Below the pieces are notes generated by a model that did no database searches, had not been told where the DNA came from, and saw only the letters and a list, made by a program, of their open reading frames with translations. From the NCBI RefSeq assembly GCF_017813365.1, contig NZ_JAGIZA010000004.1, forward strand, positions 310,001-374,000: a stretch of 64,000 nucleotides of DNA. Direction: 5' to 3'. The DNA comes from Roseomonas indoligenes (GTDB taxonomy: Bacteria; Pseudomonadota; Alphaproteobacteria; Acetobacterales; Acetobacteraceae). Positions 33,805-45,887 of the stretch are shown one piece after another (the first letter of the stretch is position 1; each line of letters opens with the position of its first letter). The position numbers and the translations under genes are program-made.

Positions 33805-34224
33805 ATGGCCGTCGATCCTACCACCGAGGGACTCTTTGTCCGGCGGCGCTTCGAAGCGCCGCCGGAGCGCGTGTTCCAGGGCTGGACGAATCCGGAACTG
33901 GCGGTGCAGTGGCTGTTCTCGGGGCTGGTTGGCGAGGGTGCCGAGCTGGCGATGGATGCCCGTCCCGGTGGGGTATTCCGGCTGCGCGGCGCCCGGCACG
34001 AGGGCTATGGCGAGTTCATCGAACTTGACCCTCCGCGCCGCGTGGTCCTCGCCTTCGGCATCCCCGCCCTGCGCCACGGCGTGGACCGCTTTGTGGTGGA
34101 GATCGCGCCCAACGCCGCGGGCAGCCTCCTCTCGCTTACGAAAGAGGGGCTGCCGCCCGATCTGACGGACGAGACGGAGGGGGACTGGGGGGTGATGCTC
34201 GACCGGCTGGCCGCGATCCTCTGA
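33805..34224 (+). CDS. SRPBCC/AHSA1-type protein
   Basis: A 139-residue START-like protein. The N-terminal RRRFEAPPERVFQGWTNPELAVQWLF (residues about 14-39) is the AHSA1 signature; the remainder is a helix-grip fold. These proteins can bind hydrophobic ligands, but no ligand can be given. The start is the ATG at 33805, six bases after GGAGG; a TTG two codons upstream touches that ribosome site and cannot be used well. It sits between the DUF192 gene and a convergent MBL hydrolase gene. Confidence 0.75.
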   Translation: MAVDPTTEGLFVRRRFEAPPERVFQGWTNPELAVQWLFSGLVGEGAELAMDARPGGVFRLRGARHEGYGEFIELDPPRRVVLAFGIPALRHGVDRFVVEIAPNAAGSLLSLTKEGLPPDLTDETEGDWGVMLDRLAAIL

Positions 34225-34239
34225 TCCCGCCCCGCCGAT

Positions 34240-35196
34240 CTAAGGCCCGAGCGGCAGCACCAGCGTCTGCCCGAAGCGGGGGACGATGAAGTCCGCCTCA
34301 GCCAGGCCGGCGGCCCCTCGCGCCTCGGCCAGGGCTCGGGCGGGCTCGTCGATTCCCTCCTGCGTGAGTTTGAACGTCCCGAAATGCATGGCCACGGCCG
34401 TGCGGGTCCGGGTCTCCTCACGGGCCCGCACCGCCTCCGCCGGGTTCATGTGGACGGCGCGCATGAACCACTTCGGCTCGTAGGCGCCGATCGGGATCAG
34501 GCCGACTGCGAAGGGTCCTGCCTCAGCTCCGATCTGCCGGAGATGCTCGCCATGCGCGGTGTCGCCGGCGAAGAGGATGGCGCCCTCGGTCACCTGGATG
34601 GCGAAGCCGCCCCAAAGCGAGCGGCCGCGATCCCCGATGGCGCGGGCGGAGAAGTGGCGCGCGGGCAGGTAGGTGATCCGGGCGCGGCCAACACTCGTCT
34701 CCCCCCACCAGTCCAACTCCTCCGCCTCCGGCAGTCGGTTGCGGGTGAGGATGCGAGAGTTGCCGAGGCCGGTGATGACCCGGGGCGGCTTCAGCGCTCG
34801 CAGCGTCGGCACGTCCAGGTGGTCGTAATGGTTGTGCGAGAGCAGCACCGCATCCAGCGGCGGCAGCGCCGTGAGCGCCAGCCCAGGCGCCCTGGCGCGC
34901 CGGGGCCCCGCGAAGGAGAAGGGGCTGCACCGCTCCGACCAGATCGGATCCGTGAGCAGGGTAGGGCCGCCATGGAGCCGGATAAGGAAGGTCGCGTGGC
35001 CGATGAAAGTGATCGCGGCATGGCCCGGCGGCGGCTCGGTGGGAGGAGCCTCGGGCGGGTCGTCCAGGTGGCGTGGCCAGGGCGTACCCCCGCCCTCTCG
35101 CATCATCCGCCACACCTCGCGGAGCGGGTTGCCCGCCACGCAGCCGTCCGGGTTCAGGAACCGCCCGTCCGGCCCGCGCCGGGCACCCTCCCGCAT
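34240..35196 (-). CDS. MBL-fold metallo-hydrolase (UlaG/NAPE-PLD-like)
   Basis: A 318-residue beta-lactamase-fold hydrolase. The metal motif HNHYDHLD lies near residue 117-124, with further ligand candidates His179 (ARHFSAR), Asp206 (FAGDTAHGEH) and His258 (AMHFGTF). The N-terminal AITFIGHATFLIRLHGGPTLLTDPIWSERCSPF is characteristic of the lactonase-like group that includes NAPE-PLD, so the substrate could be a phosphodiester or a lactone. It overlaps the DUF815 ATPase gene as TGATG, which fixes the start at 35196. The link between the two is not known. Confidence 0.8.
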   Translation of the reverse strand: MREGARRGPDGRFLNPDGCVAGNPLREVWRMMREGGGTPWPRHLDDPPEAPPTEPPPGHAAITFIGHATFLIRLHGGPTLLTDPIWSERCSPFSFAGPRRARAPGLALTALPPLDAVLLSHNHYDHLDVPTLRALKPPRVITGLGNSRILTRNRLPEAEELDWWGETSVGRARITYLPARHFSARAIGDRGRSLWGGFAIQVTEGAILFAGDTAHGEHLRQIGAEAGPFAVGLIPIGAYEPKWFMRAVHMNPAEAVRAREETRTRTAVAMHFGTFKLTQEGIDEPARALAEARGAAGLAEADFIVPRFGQTLVLPLGP

Positions 35197-36047
35197 CAGG
35201 CGTCCACCTTCACGCCGAGTTCCCCGGCCATGTCGAGCGCGAACTGCCAGGCGACGCGGCCGGAGCGGGAACCACGGGTGATCGTCCATTCCTTGGCGCG
35301 GGCCAGCAGGGCATCCCGTTCGATCGGGAGGCCGAGCGCGGCGGCGTAGCCCTCAACCATGGCGAAGTAAGTGGACTGGTCGCAGTTGTGGAAGCCGATC
35401 CAGAGGCCGAAGCGGTCGGAGAGGGAGACCTTCTCCTCCACCGCCTCGCTGGCGTGGATGGCGCGCTGCTGCTCGTTCTCGATCATGTCCCGCGGCATCA
35501 GGTGCCGGCGGTTGGAGGTGGCATAGAAGATCACGTTCTGCGGCCGCCCGGCGATCCCGCCGTCCAGCACGGATTTCAGCGCCTTGTAGTCCGCGTCCTC
35601 CCGCTCGAAGGAGAGGTCGTCGCAAAAGACCAGCACGCGGCGCGGCCCCTCGCGCAGGATTTCCAGCAGCTCCGGCAGGGTGACGATGTCCTCCCGCGCG
35701 ATCTCGATCAGGGCCAGGCTGCCCGGCCGCTCCGCATTGGCCTGCCCGTGGGCGGCCTTCACCAGGGACGACTTGCCCATGCCCCGCGCGCCCCAGAGCA
35801 TGGCGTTGTTCGCCGGCAGCCCGCGGGCGAAGCGCAGCGTGTTCTCCAGCAGCAGCGCCTTCTGCGCCTCAACGCCCTGCAACAGCCCGATGTCTACGGC
35901 AGCCACCCGGCGCACGGGGGAGAGGCGCGGGCGCGGGCCGGGGTGCCAGATGAAGGCATCGGCCCCGTCCAGCCGCGGCGGGGCGAGCGGCGGAGGCGCC
36001 AAGCGTTCCAGCGCTTCGGCAATGCGTGTCAGAAGGGCGGTTTCCAT
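35196..36047 (-). CDS. DUF815-type P-loop ATPase
   Basis: A 283-residue AAA-like ATPase of the DUF815 (COG2607) family. Walker A is WGARGMGKSSLVKAA near residues 83-97, Walker B VLVFCDDLSFE near 133-143, and a sensor region VIFYATSNRRHLMPRDM near 171-187. The family is of unknown role, often found as an ATP-binding protein in proteobacteria. The start is the ATG at 36047, METALLTRIAEALERL. The gene stop overlaps the start of the MBL hydrolase by one base. Confidence 0.85.
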   Translation of the reverse strand: METALLTRIAEALERLAPPPLAPPRLDGADAFIWHPGPRPRLSPVRRVAAVDIGLLQGVEAQKALLLENTLRFARGLPANNAMLWGARGMGKSSLVKAAHGQANAERPGSLALIEIAREDIVTLPELLEILREGPRRVLVFCDDLSFEREDADYKALKSVLDGGIAGRPQNVIFYATSNRRHLMPRDMIENEQQRAIHASEAVEEKVSLSDRFGLWIGFHNCDQSTYFAMVEGYAAALGLPIERDALLARAKEWTITRGSRSGRVAWQFALDMAGELGVKVDA

Positions 36048-36151
36048 CGTCGTTTCCCGGTGGCCGGCCCCGCCGCGCTTGACGCGGGGGGGTGGGCAGC
36101 TAGTTTCCGCCCCTCTTCGCACCCCAAGAAACTCGACGGAAGCCCAGCCCC

Positions 36152-36496
36152 ATGTTCATCTCCCCGGCCTATGCGCAGGATGCGGGCGCCGGCGGCGCAG
36201 CCGGCATGCTCATGCAGTTCGCCCCGCTCATCCTCATCTTCGTCGTGTTCTATTTCATCCTCATCCGCCCCCAGCAGAAGAAGATGAAGGATCACCGCGA
36301 CATGCTCGGCCAGCTGAAGCGCGGGGACCGCGTGGTGACCGGCGGCGGGCTGGTGGCCACCATTACGAAGGTGAAGGAGGGCTCGGACGAGATTGAGGCC
36401 GAGATCGCTCCGAACGTGCGGGTGACGATCGTACGCACCACGATCGGCAGCGTGATCCGCCCGACCGCCGCGAACGACGTGGCCGTTAAGGCCTGA
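36152..36496 (+). CDS. yajC: Preprotein translocase subunit YajC
   Basis: A 114-residue SecDF-associated membrane protein. One helix (MLMQFAPLILIFVVFYFILI, residues about 24-43) is followed at once by RPQQKKMKDHRDMLGQLKRGDRV, the most conserved family stretch, and by a small beta domain. In many bacteria secD and secF follow it; here they do not, and the next gene is convergent sodB. The start ATG at 36152 begins MFISPAYAQD. The upstream gap of 104 bases to the DUF815 gene should hold its promoter, which I cannot define. Confidence 0.95.
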   Translation: MFISPAYAQDAGAGGAAGMLMQFAPLILIFVVFYFILIRPQQKKMKDHRDMLGQLKRGDRVVTGGGLVATITKVKEGSDEIEAEIAPNVRVTIVRTTIGSVIRPTAANDVAVKA

Positions 36497-36518
36497 TTCC
36501 CGACCATCCGGACGCGCG

Positions 36519-36550
36519 AAGGGCGCCGCGGGTTTCCCCGCGGCGCCCTT
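36519..36550. terminator. Bidirectional terminator between yajC and sodB
   Basis: A perfect 14-bp stem (AAGGGCGCCGCGGG with CCCGCGGCGCCCTT) over a TTTC loop. It is 23 bases past yajC and 22 bases past sodB on the other strand. The A/T-rich foot of the stem (AA and TT) gives each strand a short tail. It is the clearest hairpin in this part. Confidence 0.85.
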
Positions 36551-36571
36551 CCTCGTTTCCGGGCCTTGGTG

Positions 36572-37207
36572 TCAGGCCGACTGGCCGGACTGCATGCCCT
36601 TGCCGAGCAGGGAGGCCACGAACTCCCAGTTCACCAGCTTGTCCAAGAAGTTGGACAGGTAATCCGGGCGGCGGTTGCGGAAATCCAGGTAGTAGGAGTG
36701 CTCCCACACGTCCACGCCGAGGAGGGGCGTGCCCTCGCCGGTGGAGATGGGGTTCGCGCCGTTCGGGGTCTTGGTGATCTTGAGCTTGCCGGAGGCATCC
36801 TCGACGAGCCAGGCCCAGCCGGAGCCGAACTGGCCCACGCCGGCGGCCTTGAAGTCGTCCTTGAACTTCTGCAGCCCACCGAGGTCGCTCTCGATCCGGG
36901 ACTTCAGCGTGTCCGGGATCTTGTCGTCGCCGCCGTTGGGCGACATGCACTGCCAGAAGAGCAGGTGGTTCCAGTGCTGGCCGGCTTGGTTCAGCACGGG
37001 CAGGGAGTCAGCCCCGCCCTTGCCGGCCTCGGCCACGATTTGCTCCAGGGTCTTGCCGGAGAGGCCCTTGCTCTCGACCAGCCCGTTCAGCGCGGTGACA
37101 TAGGCCTGGTGGTGCTTGCCGTGGTGCAGCTCCAGCGTCTCCTGCTGCATGCCGCGGGCGGCGAGGGCGTTCACGTCGTAGGGCAGGGGGGGCAGGCTGA
37201 AAGCCAT
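36572..37207 (-). CDS. sodB: Superoxide dismutase (Fe/Mn family)
   Basis: A 211-residue cytoplasmic superoxide dismutase. The metal ligands His28, His81, Asp166 and His170 are all present (ELHHGKHHQ, WNHLLFW, GVDVWEHSYY). Gln77, located before WNH, is the iron-type position, so the enzyme is probably Fe-dependent, although cambialistic use of Mn cannot be excluded. The start is the ATG at 37207; the frame is open 20 codons further upstream without family similarity. It is convergent with yajC and ends at a strong hairpin. Confidence 0.95.
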   Translation of the reverse strand: MAFSLPPLPYDVNALAARGMQQETLELHHGKHHQAYVTALNGLVESKGLSGKTLEQIVAEAGKGGADSLPVLNQAGQHWNHLLFWQCMSPNGGDDKIPDTLKSRIESDLGGLQKFKDDFKAAGVGQFGSGWAWLVEDASGKLKITKTPNGANPISTGEGTPLLGVDVWEHSYYLDFRNRRPDYLSNFLDKLVNWEFVASLLGKGMQSGQSA

Positions 37208-37336
37208 AAGGCATCTCCTTGCGGGTGATTCGGGCCGCAATGTCGCGCCGATACCGGCCCTGGCCAAGGGCGCGGCCCCTCACTCCGGCGCGAGAGGTGC
37301 TGGACAGGGGGGCTGAGGCGAGCCAAGGGGCGCGGC

Positions 37337-38119
37337 ATGGCCGAGCCGCCCGATCAACCATCCCTCGCCGAATTTGCCCGCCGGCATGACCCGGACCGCT
37401 TCCTCTGCGCGCTTTTCGCCCCCGCCGCCTCGCGGGAGGCAATCTTCACCCTGATCGCGTTCAACCATGAGCTGGCGCGGGCGCGGGAGGCGGCGCGGGA
37501 ACCGATGATGGTCCTGATCCGCCTACAATGGTGGCGGGACGCGGTGGAGGAAGCCGTGGCGCGCAGGCCCGCCCGGCGGCATGAGGTCGCGGGACCCGTT
37601 TCCCGGGCGATCGCCAATGGGAGCCTCGACCCAGCCGCGCTGCTCGCGATGATCGACGCGCGGGAGGGTGACGAGACGGGGGAGGGGGCGCCGCCCCTGC
37701 CGGAAAGGCTGCGCGGCACGGCCGGGGCCTTGGCCGCGGAGACCGGCCGCCTGCTCGGTGCTCCGCCGGAGAGGATGGAGGGGTTGCGCCTGCTGGGCAC
37801 GGCCTATGGCTTCGGCGGTACGCTCCGCAGCCTCTCGGCCTTGGCGGCGCAGGGGCGTGACCCCCTGCCGGAAGGGGCCGACCCGGTGGACGCGGGGCGG
37901 GTCCTGGCGCGGAAGGGCCTTTCCATCCTGGACGCCGGGCGGAAGGCGGCTGTGGGTCTGCCGAGAGGCGCCGTGGCTGCGGCCCTGCCGGCGGTCCTGG
38001 CCCAGCGCGACCTGCAGCGCGTGCTCTCACCGGGCTGGCAGCCCGGCGCTCCGCCTGCCCCGCGCGGCCTGGGCGACCGGCTCGCCGTGGCCTGGGCCGG
38101 CCTGCGCGGGCGGGTCTGA
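37337..38119 (+). CDS. Squalene/phytoene-synthase-like protein without Asp-rich motifs (NDUFAF6-like)
   Basis: A 260-residue protein with the squalene/phytoene synthase fold (LIRLQWWRDAVEEA near 55-68; RLRGTAGALAAETGRLLGA near 115-133). The two Asp-rich metal sites of true synthases are missing: the first helix reads LIAFNHELARARE in place of the usual D-x-x-x-D, and the second place reads LLGTAYGFGGTLRSLS. It is therefore unlikely to make squalene or phytoene and is more like NDUFAF6, a complex I assembly factor with the same fold, which alphaproteobacteria also carry. No carotenoid or hopanoid genes lie nearby. Confidence 0.75.
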   Translation: MAEPPDQPSLAEFARRHDPDRFLCALFAPAASREAIFTLIAFNHELARAREAAREPMMVLIRLQWWRDAVEEAVARRPARRHEVAGPVSRAIANGSLDPAALLAMIDAREGDETGEGAPPLPERLRGTAGALAAETGRLLGAPPERMEGLRLLGTAYGFGGTLRSLSALAAQGRDPLPEGADPVDAGRVLARKGLSILDAGRKAAVGLPRGAVAAALPAVLAQRDLQRVLSPGWQPGAPPAPRGLGDRLAVAWAGLRGRV

Positions 38120-38143
38120 AGCGCCGCTGCTGGCGCTTTCCCC
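38120..38143 (+). terminator. Weak hairpin after the squalene-synthase-like gene
   Basis: AGCGCC and GGCGCT can pair over the loop GCTGCT, and TTCCCC follows. The short stem starts within one base of the stop codon. It may be a weak terminator; I am not sure. Confidence 0.3.
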
Positions 38144-38188
38144 TCCAGAGGGTGCAAGCTTCCCTCGATAAAAGGGAGGAGAGGTTCC

Positions 38189-39232
38189 ATGTTCTTCCAG
38201 CAACGCCGTGCGCCCACCCGGCTGGTGGCGGAGGCCGTGGATCCCACGCGCAGGCGCTTCCTGAAGCTCGGCTGTGCCTGCTGCATCATGGCGGCCGCTC
38301 CGCTGAGCCGGCTGGAGGCCCAGGCCGTTGGGTCTGCCGAGGTGCAGCGCCACCTTGCTGCGGCGCGAGAGGCGGCGGGGACTGACCTGACGCCCCTCCT
38401 GCGCCTGGCCGACGTAATCGTGCCCCCGACCGAGCGCCGGCCGAGCATGGAGGAGCTGATCCGCATGCCCGCTCCGCCGCCGGGCCGGGCTTTCGACAAC
38501 CTCGTCTTCCTCGGCAGCGAGTGGGTGACGGCCTGGGCGGTCCCGACATCGGACGGGATCATCCTGATTGACGCCATGGACAATGACGAGCAGGCTGAGA
38601 CGATTACGGATGCGGGCATGCGCCGCACCGGGCTGGACCCCACGGCGGTCAAGCTCCTCGTCGTCACCCACGGCCACGGCGACCATTACGGCGGTTGCGG
38701 CCATTTCCAGCGGCGCTACGGCATCCGCGTGGTGATGAGCGGCGAGGACTGGCGCATGGTGGAGACAAAGCTTGAGTTCGACCTGCCGGCCTGGGGCCGC
38801 CCGCCGAAGCGGGACATCGCGGTGGAGGATGGCGGCAAGGTCGCGCTGGGCGACACCGCGCTGGATGTGATCGCCACGCCCGGCCACACCATGGGCACCA
38901 TCTCCCTTCTGATGGACCTGAAGGATGGCGGTGCCACGCATCGCGGCCTGCTCTGGGGCGGTACGGCCTTCAACTTCGGGCGGCAGCCCGACCGCATCCG
39001 GCGGCTGCAGGCCTATATCGACGGCACGGCCCGGACCCGCGAGATCGCGGCGCGGCAAGGGGTGGACGTGCTGCTCTCCAACCACACCGGTTGGGACGGG
39101 GCGGCGCAGAAGCTGGCGGCGAAGCGCCCGGGCGCGCCGAATCCCTTCGTTCTCGGGAAGGACACGGTCCAGCGCGCGCTGACGGTGATGCATGAGTGCG
39201 CGCGCGCCACGATGGGCGTCTGGAACGCCTGA
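38189..39232 (+). CDS. Tat-exported MBL-fold hydrolase (subclass B3 metallo-beta-lactamase-like)
   Basis: A 347-residue exported metallo-hydrolase. The N-terminus has a twin-arginine signal (RRRFLKLG, residues 21-28) and a hydrophobic stretch CACCIMAAAPL. The metal motif HGHGDHYGG lies near residue 161-169, with further ligands His235 (PGHTMGT) and His296 (LLSNHTGW), consistent with class B3 beta-lactamases or related periplasmic lactonases. Real carbapenemase activity cannot be assumed. A GGGAGGAGAGG ribosome site precedes the ATG at 38189. It ends at a strong terminator shared with uvrA. Confidence 0.82.
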   Translation: MFFQQRRAPTRLVAEAVDPTRRRFLKLGCACCIMAAAPLSRLEAQAVGSAEVQRHLAAAREAAGTDLTPLLRLADVIVPPTERRPSMEELIRMPAPPPGRAFDNLVFLGSEWVTAWAVPTSDGIILIDAMDNDEQAETITDAGMRRTGLDPTAVKLLVVTHGHGDHYGGCGHFQRRYGIRVVMSGEDWRMVETKLEFDLPAWGRPPKRDIAVEDGGKVALGDTALDVIATPGHTMGTISLLMDLKDGGATHRGLLWGGTAFNFGRQPDRIRRLQAYIDGTARTREIAARQGVDVLLSNHTGWDGAAQKLAAKRPGAPNPFVLGKDTVQRALTVMHECARATMGVWNA

Positions 39233-39239
39233 ACGGGAA

Positions 39240-39269
39240 GCGGCGCCCTGCCATAGGGCAGGGCGCCGC
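39240..39269. terminator. Bidirectional terminator between the MBL gene and uvrA
   Basis: A 13-bp perfect stem (GCGGCGCCCTGCC with GGCAGGGCGCCGC) over a four-base loop. It sits seven bases past the MBL stop and two bases past the uvrA stop on the other strand, so it can end both transcripts. Confidence 0.8.
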
Positions 39270-39271
39270 GA

Positions 39272-42208
39272 TCAGGCCCGCTTGCGCTTCTTCGTCGGCG
39301 CCGGCTCCACTGCGTCGCGGCCTGCCAGCAGCGGGGCGAGGAAGCGGCCGGTATGGCTTTCCGGGCTGGCGGCCACATCCTCCGGCGTACCCTCGGCCAC
39401 CACTCGCCCGCCGCCGTCTCCGCCCTCCGGCCCCATGTCCAGGATCCAGTCGGCGGTCTTGATGACCTCCAGGTTATGCTCGATCACCAGCACCGTGTTG
39501 CCCTGGTTCACCAGCGCGTGCAGCACCTCCAGCAGCTTCCGCACATCCTCGAAGTGCAGGCCGGTCGTCGGCTCGTCGAGGATGTAGAGGGTGCGTCCGG
39601 TGGCGCGGCGGGCCAGCTCCTTCGCGAGCTTGATGCGCTGGGCTTCGCCGCCCGAGAGGGTGGTCGCCTGCTGCCCCAGGTGGATGTAGCCGAGGCCCAC
39701 TTCGGTCAGCACCTTCAGCTTGTCCCGGATGGCCGGCACGGCGGAGAAGAACTCCAGCCCCTCGTCAACCGTCATCTCCAGCACGTCCGCGATCGACTTG
39801 CCGCGGAACTTCACCTCCAGCGTCTCGCGGTTATAGCGCTTTCCCTTGCAGGTATCGCAGGTGACGTAAACGTCGGGCAGGAAGTGCATCTCGATCTTGA
39901 TGAGCCCGTCGCCCTGGCACGCCTCGCAGCGGCCGCCCTTCACGTTGAAGGAGAAGCGGCCAGCCTTGTAGCCGCGGGCCCTGCTGTCCGGCAGTTCCGC
40001 GAACCAGTCCCGAATGGGCGCGAAGAGGCCGGTATAGGTCGCCGGGTTGGATCGCGGGGTGCGGCCGATCGGCGATTGGTCGATGTCGATGATCTTGTCC
40101 AGCAGCTCCAATCCCTCGATCCGCTCGTGCGGGGAGGGGACGGTGCCGGCACCCATCAGTCGGCGGGCCGCGGCCTTGTAGAGGGTCTCAATCACCAGGG
40201 TGGACTTGCCGCCGCCGGAGACACCGGTGACGCATGTGAAGGTCCCCAGCGGCATGCTGGCCGTCACGGACTTCAGGTTGTTGCCCGTGGCGCCCACGAC
40301 CTTCAGCGCACGCTTCGGGTCGGGCACGCGGCGCTTTGTGGGCACGGGCACCGCGCGGCGGCCGGAAAGATAGGCGCCGGTGATGCTGTCGGGGTTGGCG
40401 ATCACCTCCTCCGGCGTGCCCTGGGCGATGATGCGGCCGCCGCCCGCGCCGGCGGCGGGGCCGATATCCACCAGGTAGTCGGCGGCGCGGATCGCGTCCT
40501 CGTCGTGCTCCACCACCAGCACGGTGTTGCCGATGTCCCGCAGCCGGCGAAGCGTGACGAGAAGCCGCTCATTGTCCCGCTGGTGCAGGCCGATGGAGGG
40601 CTCGTCCAGCACGTAGAGCACGCCCGTCAGGCCGGAGCCGATCTGGGAGGCCAGCCGGATCCGCTGGCTCTCGCCGCCCGAGAGGCTGGCGGAGCCGCGG
40701 GCGAGCGACAGGTAGTCCAGCCCGACATCGACGAGGAACCGGAGCCGGTCGTTGATCTCCCGGAGGATGCGGCGGGCGATCTCCTGCCGCTGGGGGGAGA
40801 GCTGGTCGAAGACGCCCGCGAACCAATCCATCGACTTGCGGATGGAGAGCTCGGAGGCCTGGGCGATGTTCAGGTCCGCCACCCGGACGGCCAGCGCCTC
40901 CGGCTTCAACCGGGCGCCCTGGCAGACATGGCAGGGGCGCTCGGACTGGTAACGCTGCAGGTCCTCACGGACCCAGGGGTTGTCCGTCTCGCGGAGGCGG
41001 CGCTCAAGGTTCGGGATCACGCCCTCGAAGGCCTTCTTCACCTCGTAGGCGCGAAGGCCGTCCTTGTACTTCAGGGTTACCACGTCGGAAGTGCCGTGCA
41101 GGATGGCACTCCGAACCGCCTTGGGCAGGTCCGCCCATGCGGTGTTCGTGGACACCTTGAAGTGCCGCGCCAGGCTTTCCAGCGTCTGGTCGTAGTAGGG
41201 CGAGGAGGAGCCACCGGCCCAGGCGGCCACGGCGCCCTCGGCGATGCTCTTCACGTCGTCCGGTACCACCAGGGCGGGGTCGAAGAACTTCTCCATCCCC
41301 AACCCGTCGCATTCCGGGCAGGCGCCCTGGGGCGAGTTGAAGGAGAAGAGCCGGGGCTCGATCTCCTCGATGGTGAAGCCGCATTCCGGGCAGGCGAAGC
41401 GGGAGGAGAAGACGGTGCGCTTCCCGTCATCCGCGCCTTCCAGGTAGATCACGCCGTCGGAGAGACCAAGCGCCGTCTCAAAGCTGTCCGCCAGGCGCTG
41501 CTGTGCGCCCTCGCGCACCACCACGCGGTCCACAACGGCCTCGATGTCGTGCTTCAGCTTCTTGTTGAGGGCGGGCACCTCCTCAATCCGGTAGAGGGTG
41601 CCATTCACCTTCACCCGCTCGAAACCCCGGCGCTGAAGCTCGGCCAGTTCCTTCTTCCACTCGCCCTTCTTGCCCCTGGCGACCGGGGCCAGGACCAGAA
41701 GGCGCGTCCCCTCCGGCATGGCCAGGGTCCGGTCCACCATCTGGGAGACCGTCTGGGCCTCGATCGGCAGGCCGGTGGCCGGGGAGTAGGGAATGCCCAC
41801 CCGCGCCCAGAGCAGGCGCATGTAGTCGGCGATCTCCGTGACCGTGCCGACGGTGGAACGCGGGTTGTGGGAGGTGGTCTTCTGCTCGATCGAAATGGCC
41901 GGGGACAGGCCCTCGATACTGTCCACGTCCGGCTTCTGCTGCAATTCCAGGAACTGCCGGGCATAGGCGGAAAGGCTCTCCACGTAGCGCCGCTGGCCCT
42001 CCGCGTAGATGGTATCGAAGGCGAGGGACGACTTGCCGGAGCCGGAAAGGCCGGTGATGACCGTCAGCGTCCCCTTGGGGATGTCGAGGTCGATGTTCTT
42101 GAGGTTGTGCTGCCGGGCGCCGCGGATGCGGATATGGCCGCCGCTGCCGATCTCGAGCCCGCCCCGGTTGGCAAGGCGTCCGGCGGTCTCGGGAAGGCTG
42201 TCAGGCAC
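39272..42208 (-). CDS. uvrA: Excinuclease ABC subunit A
   Basis: The DNA-damage sensor of nucleotide excision repair, about 978 residues. It has two ABC modules with Walker [14 protein letters not shown] near residue 45 and [13 protein letters not shown] near 665; the two C4 zinc sites are [16 protein letters not shown]...CPEC near 265 and CEACQGDGL...CDTC near 755. I set the start at GTG 42208 (VPDSLPE) because the LexA site at 42227-42241 lies inside the longer frame that begins at ATG 42259; a TTG at 42214 with AAGGGTCGG before it is equally likely. The longest open frame reaches 43144 but overlaps ssb and is not protein-like. It is divergent from ssb. Confidence 0.93.
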   Translation of the reverse strand: MPDSLPETAGRLANRGGLEIGSGGHIRIRGARQHNLKNIDLDIPKGTLTVITGLSGSGKSSLAFDTIYAEGQRRYVESLSAYARQFLELQQKPDVDSIEGLSPAISIEQKTTSHNPRSTVGTVTEIADYMRLLWARVGIPYSPATGLPIEAQTVSQMVDRTLAMPEGTRLLVLAPVARGKKGEWKKELAELQRRGFERVKVNGTLYRIEEVPALNKKLKHDIEAVVDRVVVREGAQQRLADSFETALGLSDGVIYLEGADDGKRTVFSSRFACPECGFTIEEIEPRLFSFNSPQGACPECDGLGMEKFFDPALVVPDDVKSIAEGAVAAWAGGSSSPYYDQTLESLARHFKVSTNTAWADLPKAVRSAILHGTSDVVTLKYKDGLRAYEVKKAFEGVIPNLERRLRETDNPWVREDLQRYQSERPCHVCQGARLKPEALAVRVADLNIAQASELSIRKSMDWFAGVFDQLSPQRQEIARRILREINDRLRFLVDVGLDYLSLARGSASLSGGESQRIRLASQIGSGLTGVLYVLDEPSIGLHQRDNERLLVTLRRLRDIGNTVLVVEHDEDAIRAADYLVDIGPAAGAGGGRIIAQGTPEEVIANPDSITGAYLSGRRAVPVPTKRRVPDPKRALKVVGATGNNLKSVTASMPLGTFTCVTGVSGGGKSTLVIETLYKAAARRLMGAGTVPSPHERIEGLELLDKIIDIDQSPIGRTPRSNPATYTGLFAPIRDWFAELPDSRARGYKAGRFSFNVKGGRCEACQGDGLIKIEMHFLPDVYVTCDTCKGKRYNRETLEVKFRGKSIADVLEMTVDEGLEFFSAVPAIRDKLKVLTEVGLGYIHLGQQATTLSGGEAQRIKLAKELARRATGRTLYILDEPTTGLHFEDVRKLLEVLHALVNQGNTVLVIEHNLEVIKTADWILDMGPEGGDGGGRVVAEGTPEDVAASPESHTGRFLAPLLAGRDAVEPAPTKKRKRA

Positions 42209-42226
42209 GGGCAATCCGACCCTTCT

Positions 42227-42241
42227 GTTCGCATTGTGTTC
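42227..42241. promoter_or_regulatory. LexA (SOS) box of uvrA
   Basis: GTTC, seven bases, then GTTC: the direct-repeat LexA box of alphaproteobacteria. It lies 19 bases upstream of the chosen uvrA start and 244 bases before ssb, and the match to the consensus is exact. It most likely represses uvrA; whether it also acts on the divergent ssb promoter is not shown. Confidence 0.85.
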
Positions 42242-42484
42242 ACCGGTGTTTGCCACCATATGATGGTGGCGGGAAGAGGTCGCCGGGGGGCGCCTCCTCC
42301 CTTCCCCCTGGGGGGTGGCCTTGCCGCCTCCCGGGGGGTAGCTTCCGCGACCCGCCTGGGTTTCCCGCAAAGGGATTCGCAGGGCGGGTCGAGGCGATTC
42401 GCGGCCCCGGCACGCGGCGCCAATCGGATTTGGTGATGGAAGGTTCCGGCCGGGTCTCCCCCGCCGGGCAGGGATGTGGGTGGC

Positions 42485-43033
42485 ATGGCCGGCGTCAACA
42501 AGGTGATCATCCTCGGCACGCTGGGGCGCGACCCCGAGGTGCGGAACTTCCAGAACGGCGGCCGGGTGGTGAACCTGCGCCTGGCGACGAGCGAGCGGTA
42601 CAAGGATCGCGAGGGGAACCAGCAGGAGCGGACCGAGTGGCACTCGGTGGCCATCTTCAACGAGAAGCTGGGCGAGATTGCCGAGCGCTATCTGAAGAAG
42701 GGCAACCAGGTCTACATCGAAGGCGCGCTGGAGACCCGGAAGTGGACCGACCAGCAGGGCCAGGAGAAGTACACGACGGAGATCGTGCTGCGGCAGTTCC
42801 GGGGCGAGCTGACCCTGATCGGCGGCCGCGGCCAGGGTGGCGGCGGTGAGGAGGGCGGCTCCTCCGGCGGTGGCTATGGCGGCGAGCGGGGCGGGTCCTC
42901 TGGTGGCGGCTACGGCGGCGGGCGCTCCTCCTCGGGCGGTGCCGCCAGCAAGCCGCGGAGCGGCGGTGGTGCCGGCGGTGGCGGCGGATGGGACGCACCG
43001 AAGGCGGACCTGGACGACGACATCCCGTTCTGA
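42485..43033 (+). CDS. ssb: Single-stranded DNA-binding protein
   Basis: A 182-residue SSB. The OB fold covers residues about 3-108 ([17 protein letters not shown] at the start; [23 protein letters not shown] near 50). A long glycine- and serine-rich linker follows (about 112-165, with repeated GGYGG and GGSSGGG motifs), then the acidic tip DLDDDIPF that recruits partner proteins. The start is the ATG at 42485; the GTG three codons upstream has less support. It is divergent from uvrA, an arrangement found in many bacteria. Confidence 0.97.
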   Translation: MAGVNKVIILGTLGRDPEVRNFQNGGRVVNLRLATSERYKDREGNQQERTEWHSVAIFNEKLGEIAERYLKKGNQVYIEGALETRKWTDQQGQEKYTTEIVLRQFRGELTLIGGRGQGGGGEEGGSSGGGYGGERGGSSGGGYGGGRSSSGGAASKPRSGGGAGGGGGWDAPKADLDDDIPF

Positions 43034-43082
43034 TGGCGGCAGGTTTTTGGATGGCCGTACCGGCCGGATGGGAAGGCAATAA

Positions 43083-45879
<2,797 letters not shown>

Positions 45880-45887
<8 letters not shown>

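Noticed and set aside
39353-42436. 1027-codon frame antisense to uvrA.
   Set aside because: Overlaps the full uvrA gene; translation is His/Val/Asp-rich shadow without domains.
42838-42990. GGC-rich repeats in ssb.
   Set aside because: They encode the Gly/Ser linker of SSB and are not a DNA repeat element.
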